Shown here piece by piece: positions 15,191-21,016 of a stretch of DNA of 64,000 nucleotides; the first letter of the stretch is position 1, and each line of letters starts with the position of its first letter. The notes under the pieces are model-generated. The model worked only from the letters and a program-made list of their open reading frames with translations, searched no databases and was not told where the DNA came from. A program made the position numbers and the translations under genes. The stretch is from Izhakiella australiensis. Lineage in GTDB: Bacteria; Pseudomonadota; Gammaproteobacteria; Enterobacterales; Enterobacteriaceae. The stretch is taken from NCBI RefSeq assembly GCF_002006995.1, contig NZ_MRUL01000003.1:1-64000 (forward strand). The letters are read 5' to 3'.

Positions 15191-15744
15191 GCGGATTTCT
15201 CCATACACATAGATTTATCTGCCACGGCGCCCGGAGCTGCACACTCGCGGGCGTCACTCTTTTCTGGTCTGCAATACACGCGATAAAGCAACGTCGTATG
15301 TTCCTGCAATCTGGCGATGGCCAGATAAAGCTCATCCTCAATAACAGCGCGTTCGTGCGGCTCAATTACGCCGTCCTCAATTGCCATTCTTACCTGTTGC
15401 GAATAACAACCAATCTGCTCTATTGCCTCTAACAGACGCTGGTTGATATCGCCGTTATCAACGTCTTCAATATCCGCAATCGGGACAAATACACCGTTGG
15501 AATGGCGTGCTATGGCGTTGGCAATGTGGTTTGAGCCACCAGCACGCTGCAGCACCATTGCCCAGCCAAGCGGGAAAATCTGATCGCCATCGGCACGCAG
15601 GCGGTTGAAAATAGCGTCCTGGGTGACATCTAATATCTCTGCAGCCTCGGAATAACCTCCAGGTAAAGCGGCAATGGTTTTCCTGATGGCGGCCACCAGC
15701 CATGCTGGTTGTTTCTCCGCTTGCCAATTTGGTTTTTGTCTCAT
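15187..15744 (-). CDS. YmfL-like early regulatory protein
   Basis: 185 residues from the ATG at 15744, which has GAGGTGG just upstream. The N-terminal half (LPGGYSEAAEILDVTQDAIFNRLR) is a helix-turn-helix; DQIFPLGWAMVLQRAGGSNHIANAIA and VDNGDINQRLLEAIEQIG are hallmarks of the YmfL family of e14 and related prophages. It has the place of lambda cII, downstream of the Cro-like gene in the early-right operon. A plus-strand gene starts 88 bp upstream, so the spacer is divergent. Function is known only as a presumed regulator. Confidence 0.8.
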   Translation of the reverse strand: MRQKPNWQAEKQPAWLVAAIRKTIAALPGGYSEAAEILDVTQDAIFNRLRADGDQIFPLGWAMVLQRAGGSNHIANAIARHSNGVFVPIADIEDVDNGDINQRLLEAIEQIGCYSQQVRMAIEDGVIEPHERAVIEDELYLAIARLQEHTTLLYRVYCRPEKSDARECAAPGAVADKSMCMEKSA

Positions 15745-15831
15745 GATTACCACCTCACTTAATTGGTGCCGAACCTTCCTCCGGTATATCCTTATGGTTC
15801 CTGGGCCAATAAGAACCAAAGGAGGTTCGAC

Positions 15832-16290
15832 ATGTCTGAATTACAAGAACTTTTCAACCACCACTCCCGGAACGTTGCAATATCCCACAAGTGGCACACA
15901 GAAGAAGGAACACCGACACTCAAAGCGTGGGTTCGGGCTGAGCAACTCGTAAGGCTTGATGTCCTGCTCAATCTGCACCGGAAAGAACACGGCACGTTAT
16001 GGGAGCCACTTTCCGGCAACAAGGCGCTAACTCATTTTCTTTTTGTGAAAACTGGCTGGAGTCCGGAGCAGATTTCGCTTCTTTCTTTTGAAGAAATACT
16101 TCTCGTTCTTCAGCGAGATCTGGTAACAGCGAGTATTCCAGAGGGGGAATTACAGTATCCTCAGCACATTTCTTATGATCTAATGCAGAGGCAACGACAG
16201 CCTTATCAAATTGAATGGCCTCCTCACTCAGCGGACGAATGGGATCCTGTTCGCTATGAGATAATCCAAGGTTTGCGTAAGCCATCGTGA
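15832..16290 (+). CDS. Conserved phage protein, opposite to early operon
   Basis: 152 residues from the ATG at 15832, which follows an ideal AAAGGAGG with 6 bases spacing. The sequence LKAWVRAEQLVRLDVLLNL, GNKALTHFLFVKTGWSPEQIS and SADEWDPVRYEIIQGLR looks like a lambdoid family of unknown function often found near the repressor. A possible promoter (TTGGTG, 16 bases, TATATC) precedes it and an inverted repeat GGTTC/GAACC lies between promoter and start. Its 3' part overlaps the minus-strand frame 15968-16504; the ribosome site favours this gene as real. Confidence 0.65.
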   Translation: MSELQELFNHHSRNVAISHKWHTEEGTPTLKAWVRAEQLVRLDVLLNLHRKEHGTLWEPLSGNKALTHFLFVKTGWSPEQISLLSFEEILLVLQRDLVTASIPEGELQYPQHISYDLMQRQRQPYQIEWPPHSADEWDPVRYEIIQGLRKPS

Positions 16291-16504
16291 GTGACTCCGT
16301 CATCTGCAGATCATCAAGATGTTGCCGACAGATTTCTGCTCTGCTTTGTTGTGATACCAACCAACGGATTGCATTAGCTTTACCGATAAGCCAGTTAGCT
16401 AACTCTTCTCCTTCCAGCCCGCCAGCCCAGACGTGCGGGCTGGCCCTGAAAACTGTCAGGGTTACTTTTTCGTTAACGTTGCTTACCTCACTGTTGTTAC
16501 CCAC
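15968..16504 (-). CDS. Hypothetical protein downstream of cro (overlaps opposite gene)
   Basis: 178 residues from a GTG at 16504. The first 75 residues (KVTLTVFRASPHVWAGGLEGEELANWLIGKANAIRWL) lie outside the opposite gene and look like a real protein; the rest is antisense to the plus-strand gene 15832-16290 and has few recognisable features. It occupies the position after cro in the early-right operon. The gene may end in a region that was later overlapped, or only the N-terminal part may be conserved. I do not recognise the family. Confidence 0.45.
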   Translation of the reverse strand: MGNNSEVSNVNEKVTLTVFRASPHVWAGGLEGEELANWLIGKANAIRWLVSQQSRAEICRQHLDDLQMTESLTMAYANLGLSHSEQDPIRPLSEEAIQFDKAVVASALDHKKCAEDTVIPPLEYSLLPDLAEEREVFLQKKEAKSAPDSSQFSQKENELAPCCRKVAPITCRVLSGAD

Positions 16505-16549
16505 GGTTATCCCCTTATTTCTGTAGTACTGAAACAGCCTGAGTGCGTG

Positions 16550-16789
16550 CTAGGCTGCGTTTGTTTTATGATCGTTAGAACGCCGCAAATATGCCCAATC
16601 GACATCAGGACGTAATTCCTCGCATGTAACATCGCCTTGTGTAGCTTTCTCTATTTCCGGGCATCGTTCAGCAGGGACTTGCCGTGTGCCATTTGCCCAT
16701 TGGGAGATGAGAACAGACGGTACGTCCAGTTTGCGGCCTAAGTTCGCTGCTTTACCCCGCTCTTGTGTGGTGTATTTTTTTAAGTTCAT
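16550..16789 (-). CDS. Cro-like repressor (YdaS-type HTH)
   Basis: 79 residues. TTQERGKAANLGRKLDVPSVLISQWANGTRQVPAERCPEIEKAT is a classic helix-turn-helix, with the recognition helix around SVLISQWANG, and matches the YdaS/Cro group (CPEIEKATQGDVTCEELRPDV ending). It is the first gene of the early-right operon, divergent from the CI-like gene, with three operator copies between. It should bind these sites and switch the phage to lytic growth. Confidence 0.85.
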   Translation of the reverse strand: MNLKKYTTQERGKAANLGRKLDVPSVLISQWANGTRQVPAERCPEIEKATQGDVTCEELRPDVDWAYLRRSNDHKTNAA

Positions 16790-16821
16790 GTGGATTAGGC
16801 TCTCTCCATTAACAACATAAT

Positions 16822-16849
16822 TATAATAGCGCCACGCTATTAATAGTCA
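16822..16849 (-). promoter_or_regulatory. Early-right promoter PR
   Basis: On the minus strand TTGACT (16849-16844), 16 bases, TATTAT (16827-16822). Operator copy 1 lies inside the spacer and over the -10 box, and copy 2 overlaps the -35 box, so repressor binding would block it. Confidence 0.75.
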
Positions 16850-16889
16850 ATAGCGATGCGCTTCTTCCTATGCTTAGCGAAGTGCTATT
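16824..16889. promoter_or_regulatory. Right operator: three 17-bp sites
   Basis: Three copies of AATAGCG-N3-CGCTATT: 16824-16840 (perfect), 16848-16864 (right arm CGCTTCT) and 16873-16889 (CTTAGCG, TGCTATT). Centres are 24-25 bp apart, so they lie on about the same face of the helix. They fill the space between cro and the repressor gene. Confidence 0.85.
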
Positions 16890-16914
16890 CAATAGGGGAA
16901 GTTAAAATTAAACA

Positions 16915-17376
16915 ATGACGGTTGATATGCAGACAGTTGAGGAAATCAGGCGTGAGTGGCTGATTGAGCTTATTAAGCGGCATAAGACTATCGCCAATTT
17001 GAACCTTGCACTCGGTAGAACTAAAACTGATGCAACGCTCTCTCAGATAAAAAATCAGGCCGTAGACAGTAAAAGTGGTAAACCGCGTAACATGGGGTCA
17101 CCTCTTGCCAGAGAGATTGAAAATAAGCTAGGGCTTCAGCTTGGTGCTCTAGATCACCCTTTATCTGAGCAAGAAACGGATCAATGGGCAGCATACCAAA
17201 ATGCAGATGAAGCAATTAAAGCTCTGGTTGATTACCTATTAGAAGGTGATAATTCACATATCCCAGCCTGGGCGGATGGCGACGCAAGGGCCTACATCGA
17301 CTCTATTGAGCTAAAGATCAGGAAATGGTTAGATCAAAATAAAAGCTCCGGCAGTCAGCATAAAGCGAGAGCTTAA
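16915..17376 (+). CDS. CI-like phage repressor without peptidase domain
   Basis: 153 residues. Helix-turn-helix-like region at about residues 8-70 (RREWLIELIKRHKTIANLNLALGR, TLSQIKNQAV, LAREIENKLGL); the C-terminal part is helical with no S24 Ser-Lys protease signature. Divergent from the Cro-like gene with three operators between and followed by a terminator, it has the position of CI. Without the peptidase, RecA-driven self-cleavage is not expected, so induction would need an antirepressor. The upstream GGGGAAG is 13 bases from the ATG, longer than usual; the in-frame ATG at 16927 is an alternative start. Confidence 0.72.
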   Translation: MTVDMQTVEEIRREWLIELIKRHKTIANLNLALGRTKTDATLSQIKNQAVDSKSGKPRNMGSPLAREIENKLGLQLGALDHPLSEQETDQWAAYQNADEAIKALVDYLLEGDNSHIPAWADGDARAYIDSIELKIRKWLDQNKSSGSQHKARA

Positions 17377-17429
17377 ACTCGTCTGGTCAGACGGCAATAT
17401 GATTTCTTAACCCCCCCCACGCCGCACCC

Positions 17430-17455
17430 AATCCCGAATTTCGGGATTTTTTTTT
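17430..17455 (+). terminator. Repressor gene terminator
   Basis: AATCCCGA and TCGGGATT arms with a 3-base loop, followed by at least seven T. It separates the repressor gene from the left operator and promoter. Confidence 0.85.
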
Positions 17456-17470
17456 ATCCCCCGCAATAAC

Positions 17471-17514
17471 AATAGCGCAACGCTATTGACTTAATAATAG
17501 CGCGGCGCTACATT
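17471..17514 (+). promoter_or_regulatory. Early-left promoter PL with two operators
   Basis: TTGACT (17486-17491), 17 bases, TACATT (17509-17514). Two operator copies, 17471-17487 (perfect AATAGCG-N3-CGCTATT) and 17496-17512 (right arm CGCTACA), 25 bp apart, overlap the -35 and -10 boxes. The promoter drives the rightward early-left operon to xis and int. Confidence 0.82.
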
Positions 17515-17521
17515 TAGATCA

Positions 17522-18148
17522 TCAACAGCGAAGAGGCAGGACGCCCACGAAGTAGCCGCCCGGGGCATAAGAATGACCGGTTGATTCGCGGGTAACAAAA
17601 AAGCGCCCAATGAACGCTTCGCTCTTTAACAATCTGGATATTCCTAATAAGGCAGTCTTTTCGACGGTGAAGGCATCTTTTTTTTGTACCGGAGGAAGTT
17701 TGTTCATTCGGTATTCTGTTTTGCAATGAGGGCAAAAACATTGACCGTATACAGCCGCCCAATTTACAGACATTGGCTGAAGTATCGCTACTACATGTTG
17801 CTGAAAACACTGTGGGCAAAGATGCACAGTTATTTCCAGTTCGCCCACGGCTTGCTTCTTCGAGTAAACAAGAGAACCAGAATCAAGCTGATACAACACA
17901 TAACCTTCCGTCTGGGCTTTAAAGTCTTCGAACTCTGTAATTTTTGCTTTGAGCGTTACGGTTTCTTCCTGATAAGAGCGTGCAAGCTCAATGAGAGACA
18001 TGCATTCTCTTTGCACCGACGTAAGTTTTGATACCAAATCACTTACAGCAGCATTCACCTCTGACTCTGTTTTCGCATCAGAAATAACTTTTGCCAGGCT
18101 TGCTGTTTCTTTAATAGCGGACATTGCCGCTGTGAATTCAGCGATCAC
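17522..18148 (-). CDS. Coiled-coil zinc-ribbon phage accessory protein
   Basis: 208 residues from a GTG at 18148. The N-terminal half (residues 1-75) is helical and coiled-coil-like (FTAAMSAIKETASLAKVISD, VTLKAKITEFEDFKAQTEG); then LCPQC and, 24 residues on, CPHCKTEYR form a zinc ribbon. Similar proteins are common in lambdoid lysogeny regions, with no known function; expression in the lysogen and a role in exclusion are only guesses. The last 55 residues after the second CPHC run through the early-left leader and may be a non-conserved extension. The gene reads against PL. Confidence 0.6.
   Translation of the reverse strand: MIAEFTAAMSAIKETASLAKVISDAKTESEVNAAVSDLVSKLTSVQRECMSLIELARSYQEETVTLKAKITEFEDFKAQTEGYVLYQLDSGSLVYSKKQAVGELEITVHLCPQCFQQHVVAILQPMSVNWAAVYGQCFCPHCKTEYRMNKLPPVQKKDAFTVEKTALLGISRLLKSEAFIGRFFVTRESTGHSYAPGGYFVGVLPLRC
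17620..17632 (+). promoter_or_regulatory. boxA-like antitermination site (nutL candidate)
   Basis: CGCTCTTTAACAA, a strong match to phage and ribosomal-operon boxA, lies about 100 bases after the PL start on the transcribed strand. It suggests NusB/S10-dependent antitermination of the early-left operon. No clear boxB hairpin and no N gene are seen. Confidence 0.5.
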
Positions 18149-18250
18149 TTTTAATACTCATCTTATTGCTGGGGATATCCAGATTAACCGAATCCTTGTT
18201 GTTGGGGAATAGCAGGATCCACCGAGCCTGATGTGGTTAAAAGACAGGCA

Positions 18251-18381
18251 CACAACGATGAGAGCATTGACGAGCAAGGCATAACGGCAGGTTCAATTCC
18301 TGCCACCGCTATACAGATGGCGGTGATGGGCAGCGAAAAGGTCCGTTCAATTCGGACACCGGCAGTGCTCTCTTCGTTGTG
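18251..18381 (+). ncRNA. Structured RNA element with two T-arm-like hairpins
   Basis: A closing stem of 18 pairs with one mismatch joins 18251-18269 and 18363-18381 (CACAACGA, mismatch, GAGAGCA and its complement). Inside are three hairpins: 18286-18304 (GGCAGG, loop TTCAATT, CCTGCC), 18305-18324 (ACCGC...GCGGT) and 18341-18357 (GTCCG, loop TTCAATT, CGGAC). The two outer hairpins have different stems but the same 7-base loop, which resembles a tRNA T-arm. It cannot be folded as a normal tRNA. It lies in the early-left transcript before a chain of tiny genes. No known family recognised. Confidence 0.6.
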
Positions 18382-18410
18382 GTAATCCGTGAAATGGCGC
18401 GGCGGTAAGT

Positions 18411-18569
18411 ATGGCAGGGCCTTCCTTCCCTGAATTTGTACACCGGGTAACCAGGTTGACCATACGCCTCAGTGGTTACCCCGCCACAACACTCCGTTGT
18501 GTATTGCTGTGTGTAGTCTTGGCGGTGATCGGATCTTCAACCAACCAACACCAGGAGGAGCGAAGATAA
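18411..18569 (+). CDS. Small membrane protein (52 aa) of early-left operon
   Basis: 52 residues starting at the ATG at 18411 after GGCGGTAAG. Residues about 32-43 (CVLLCVVLAVIG) form one short hydrophobic segment; the ends are polar and positively charged. Its TAA shares bases with the ATG of the next small frame (TAATG at 18567-18571), suggesting coupled translation. The family is not recognised; small toxic or cell-division-blocking proteins are common at this place in lambdoid phages (kil), but there is no sequence evidence for that here. Confidence 0.45.
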   Translation: MAGPSFPEFVHRVTRLTIRLSGYPATTLRCVLLCVVLAVIGSSTNQHQEERR

Positions 18570-18634
18570 TGTTCTGCCGATCACCGTCCTTTTTACGCAA
18601 CAGAAAAGAGCATCACCAGGCGACGGGTTCATAA
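18569..18634 (+). CDS. 21-residue micro-ORF with strong ribosome binding site
   Basis: Starts at the ATG at 18569 with AGGAGGAG about 8 bases upstream and ends in a TAA inside the hairpin GGGTT-CAT-AACCC. The peptide begins MFCRSPSFLRNRK. A 10-bp stem between 18523-18532 and 18577-18586 encloses the ribosome binding site and start codon and could regulate it. It may be a leader peptide and not a functional protein. Confidence 0.45.
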   Translation: MFCRSPSFLRNRKEHHQATGS

Positions 18635-18656
18635 CCCAAGCCACCCGGGCGCAGAA

Positions 18657-18761
18657 ATGGCGGTTGCCAACGTCAGTGCTACGCAGGTGCCCTTCTCTGT
18701 TGTGTATGGAGAAACTTACGGCGGCGGCAGCCGCTTAACCGAGAGGAAATGCTATGAGTAA
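18657..18761 (+). CDS. 34-residue micro-ORF coupled to the next gene
   Basis: ATG at 18657, stop at 18759-18761, overlapping the start of the following gene at 18754 by 8 bp. The peptide runs MAVANVSATQVPFSVVYGET and then GGGSRLTERKCYE. The end-to-start overlap suggests translational coupling. No strong ribosome binding site is seen at its own ATG. Confidence 0.4.
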   Translation: MAVANVSATQVPFSVVYGETYGGGSRLTERKCYE

Positions 18762-19125
18762 TGATCGCATGACCGTAGTGCCCGACTTTCTGGGCGAGCT
18801 GGATGCCGGCGTATTCATGAACAAAATCGCCGCCGCGCTGAATATCACCGCGCTGGGCGTTCTGAATAATGGCACCAAAGGCAAAGTGGTCCTCACCTTT
18901 GATTTTGAGCGTATGGGTAATTCCGTTGAAGAGAAGCGCGTCAAGATCAAGCACAAGCTGAACTTCAGCACCCCGACACCGCGCGGTAAAGCCTCCGAAG
19001 AGGACACCACTGAAACGCCAATGTGGGTTAACAAAGGTGGCAAGCTCACCATCCTGCAGGAGGATCAGGGGCAATTGTTCAGTATCAACGGTGCCACAGA
19101 CGGAAAGCTTAAAGCGGCTCAGTGA
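18754..19125 (+). CDS. Conserved phage protein upstream of yfdQ homologue
   Basis: 123 residues, start ATG at 18754 with GAGAGG seven bases before. Features: DFLGELDAGVFMNKIAAALN, GTKGKVVLTFDFERMG, KIKHKLNFSTPTPRGKASEEDTTETPMWV. It regularly sits directly before DUF2303 (yfdQ) genes in such prophages, as I remember them. No catalytic motif is evident; mixed alpha-beta with a charged middle. The function is unknown. Confidence 0.72.
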   Translation: MSNDRMTVVPDFLGELDAGVFMNKIAAALNITALGVLNNGTKGKVVLTFDFERMGNSVEEKRVKIKHKLNFSTPTPRGKASEEDTTETPMWVNKGGKLTILQEDQGQLFSINGATDGKLKAAQ

Positions 19126-19182
19126 ACCGCTGACAACTAATTCACTGCCACCAATTCGATCATTTGTTAATAAGGAATTTTT

Positions 19183-20010
19183 ATGTCTCAGGTAGACAGC
19201 GGTACTTTTAAGCAGGTTAAAGATCTGGTTCTTTCTGGTTATCACCTGAATGATATTAACGGCCTTGCTTGCCCAACAGCATTACTCCCGGAAGAAACTC
19301 GCGTTGAAAGCCTCGAGCGCTTTTCTCTTGAGCGCTTTCGTTTCCGTGGCGCCATGACCACAACCAGCATCGATGATTTTGCCCGTTATTCTAAAGGCTA
19401 CGCCAGCGCTGAGGAACCTGCCCGCTGCTTTATTGATGCGGACAATATGACTGCACGTTCCGTGTTCAATATCGGCACGCTGGATAATCCGGGCCATGCT
19501 GATAACGTTGCTGCAATCACCCTGAAGCAGACTGCGCCTTTCCGCGCGCTGCTGGCGATTAACGGCGACCGCCTGAAGCAAAAGCAAATCGCTGAATGGC
19601 TGGAAGACTGGAGTGATTACCTGCTGGCCTTTGATGCTGACGGAAATACCATGCAAATTTCACAGGCTGCTCAGGCTGTTCGACGCATCACTATACAGCA
19701 GGCCACCCAGCAGGATCATGAAGACGGTGATTTCAGCGGGAAAAAATCGCTGATGCAGAGTGTTGAGGCCAGCAGCAAAGATGTTATGCCGGTAGCGTTT
19801 GAGTTCAAATGCGTGCCGTATGAAGGACTCGGTGAGCGTGCATTCAGCCTTCGCAATAGTCTGCTCACTGGTGACGAACCGCGTTTTGTACTGCGCATTG
19901 TTCAACTGGAAGCGCAGGAAGAAGCGATCGCCAATGAATTCCGCGACCTGCTGATCGGTAAATTCGACGGCGAGCAAGTGGAAACCTTTATCGGTAACTT
20001 TAAAGCGTAA
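19183..20010 (+). CDS. yfdQ: YfdQ / DUF2303 family protein
   Basis: 275 residues, the size of E. coli CPS-53 YfdQ. Family blocks visible: SLERFSLERFRFRGAMTTTSIDDFARY, PARCFIDADNMTARSVFNIGTLDNPGHADNVA, LKQTAPFRALLAINGDRLKQK. AGGAA precedes the ATG. In E. coli, overexpression of yfdQ-yfdR-yfdS-yfdT blocks chromosomal initiation. It stands directly before the yfdR homologue here. The stem at 20025-20045 (AATTGCCC/GGGGCAATT) lies between them without a T-run. Biochemical role unknown. Confidence 0.82.
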   Translation: MSQVDSGTFKQVKDLVLSGYHLNDINGLACPTALLPEETRVESLERFSLERFRFRGAMTTTSIDDFARYSKGYASAEEPARCFIDADNMTARSVFNIGTLDNPGHADNVAAITLKQTAPFRALLAINGDRLKQKQIAEWLEDWSDYLLAFDADGNTMQISQAAQAVRRITIQQATQQDHEDGDFSGKKSLMQSVEASSKDVMPVAFEFKCVPYEGLGERAFSLRNSLLTGDEPRFVLRIVQLEAQEEAIANEFRDLLIGKFDGEQVETFIGNFKA

Positions 20011-20141
20011 TTGCTCAGCCTTAATTGCCCTGCCCTGCGGGGCAATTAGTGAAGCGTAATTCCATTATTTATCGCCATCTGGCGAGGGATGCGCACACCC
20101 GAAATCGGCCGCAGGTGCAGCTGCAAATATATGGAGAATAT

Positions 20142-20675
20142 ATGCCTTTCCTTACAACCTTTACCGGACAACATATTGATTACCGGAATATGACGACCAG
20201 TCAAATCATCACGGAAGATATAGCCGTTGCTTTGTCTAATATTTGCCGTTTTGCAGGGCATGTCCCGGAATTTTACAGCGTCGCTCAGCATGCAGTGTTA
20301 TGTAGCCAAATTGTACCGGCTGAATTTGCACTGGAAGCGCTGCTGCACGATGCCGCAGAGGCTTATTGCCAGGATATTCCGGCACCCTTAAAGCGTCTGC
20401 TGCCTGATTACCAGCGTCTGGAAGAAACGGTGGATATTGTGATCCGCGAGAGATACGGATTACCCGCCACCATGAGCGGGCCGGTCAGATATGCCGATCT
20501 CGTCATGCTGGCAACAGAACGCCGTGACCTTGATCTGGATGATGGCTCTGGCTGGCCAGTGCTGGAAGGGATCCCTCCCTCCGACCTTATTATCATCACT
20601 AACCCGCTCAAGCCCGGTCAGGCTTATGGTCTTTTTTTAGCCCGATATAACGAGCTTACAGGAAGAAGACTTTGA
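20142..20675 (+). CDS. yfdR: YfdR, HD-domain 5'-deoxynucleotidase-like protein
   Basis: 177 residues from the ATG at 20142, chosen because GGAG lies just upstream and it matches E. coli YfdR; longer starts have no such site. ICRFAGHVPEFYSVAQHAVLCSQ, ALLHDAAEAYCQDIPAPLKRLLPDY (HD metal motif) and YADLVMLATERRDL are the family blocks. E. coli YfdR binds DnaA and inhibits initiation when overproduced. HD-type 5'-nucleotidases hydrolyse deoxynucleoside monophosphates, so both nucleotide and replication roles are possible. The neighbours (yfdQ, exonuclease) fit replication takeover. Confidence 0.9.
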   Translation: MPFLTTFTGQHIDYRNMTTSQIITEDIAVALSNICRFAGHVPEFYSVAQHAVLCSQIVPAEFALEALLHDAAEAYCQDIPAPLKRLLPDYQRLEETVDIVIRERYGLPATMSGPVRYADLVMLATERRDLDLDDGSGWPVLEGIPPSDLIIITNPLKPGQAYGLFLARYNELTGRRL

Positions 20676-20718
20676 TACCACAACAACATATTAAGCAACC
20701 GTTTTGGGAGCCTCAGTA

Positions 20719-20844
20719 ATGAAAAAAATAGCTGAACCGGTAATGTTTACCATGTTCTTTTCAAGTCTTGCAGGGACATGGCTGACAGCCGGGTTATTAT
20801 GTTTTCCAGGTTTATCTCCTCTGCCTGTGAGAATACTGGCATGA
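20719..20844 (+). CDS. Small hydrophobic protein (41 aa)
   Basis: 41 residues, ATG at 20719 with GGAG ten bases upstream. The sequence is almost one long hydrophobic stretch (VMFTMFFSSLAGTWLTAGLLCF, split by few polar residues), so a single membrane helix is likely. The TGA overlaps the ATG of the next gene (ATGA at 20841-20844), so translation is coupled. I do not recognise the family. Confidence 0.5.
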   Translation: MKKIAEPVMFTMFFSSLAGTWLTAGLLCFPGLSPLPVRILA

Positions 20845-21014
20845 AAACCATCGTCATAACACTGGAAATTGACGTTCCTGAGTACGCTACCGACAAAGAT
20901 ATTTCTGATTGGGTGGATGTTGAGTACGGTCAGTGTAACGGGATGAAGCTGGACAACCCATGCCGTGGCGGTGCCACTGAAATCGTTAACCATACCTGGA
21001 AATTTGAGAGCTAA
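20841..21014 (+). CDS. Small conserved phage protein (57 aa)
   Basis: 57 residues from the ATG at 20841 (MKTIVITLEIDVPEYATDKD). DISDWVDVEYGQCNGMKLDNPC follows, then a C-terminal EIVNHTWKFES. It resembles small early-left proteins that lie before xis in lambdoid prophages; function is unknown. It starts inside the stop of the membrane peptide and ends 2 bp before the exonuclease. Confidence 0.65.
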   Translation: MKTIVITLEIDVPEYATDKDISDWVDVEYGQCNGMKLDNPCRGGATEIVNHTWKFES

Positions 21015-21016
21015 AA

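Noticed and set aside
18281-18360. tRNA genes suggested by the T-arm-like hairpins
   Set aside because: No acceptor stem, D-arm or anticodon arm can be fitted around either hairpin; treated as a structured RNA.
18621-18645. Fragment resembling an initiator-tRNA anticodon arm (GGGTTCATAACCC)
   Set aside because: Isolated hairpin only, no other tRNA parts, and it holds the stop codon of a micro-ORF.
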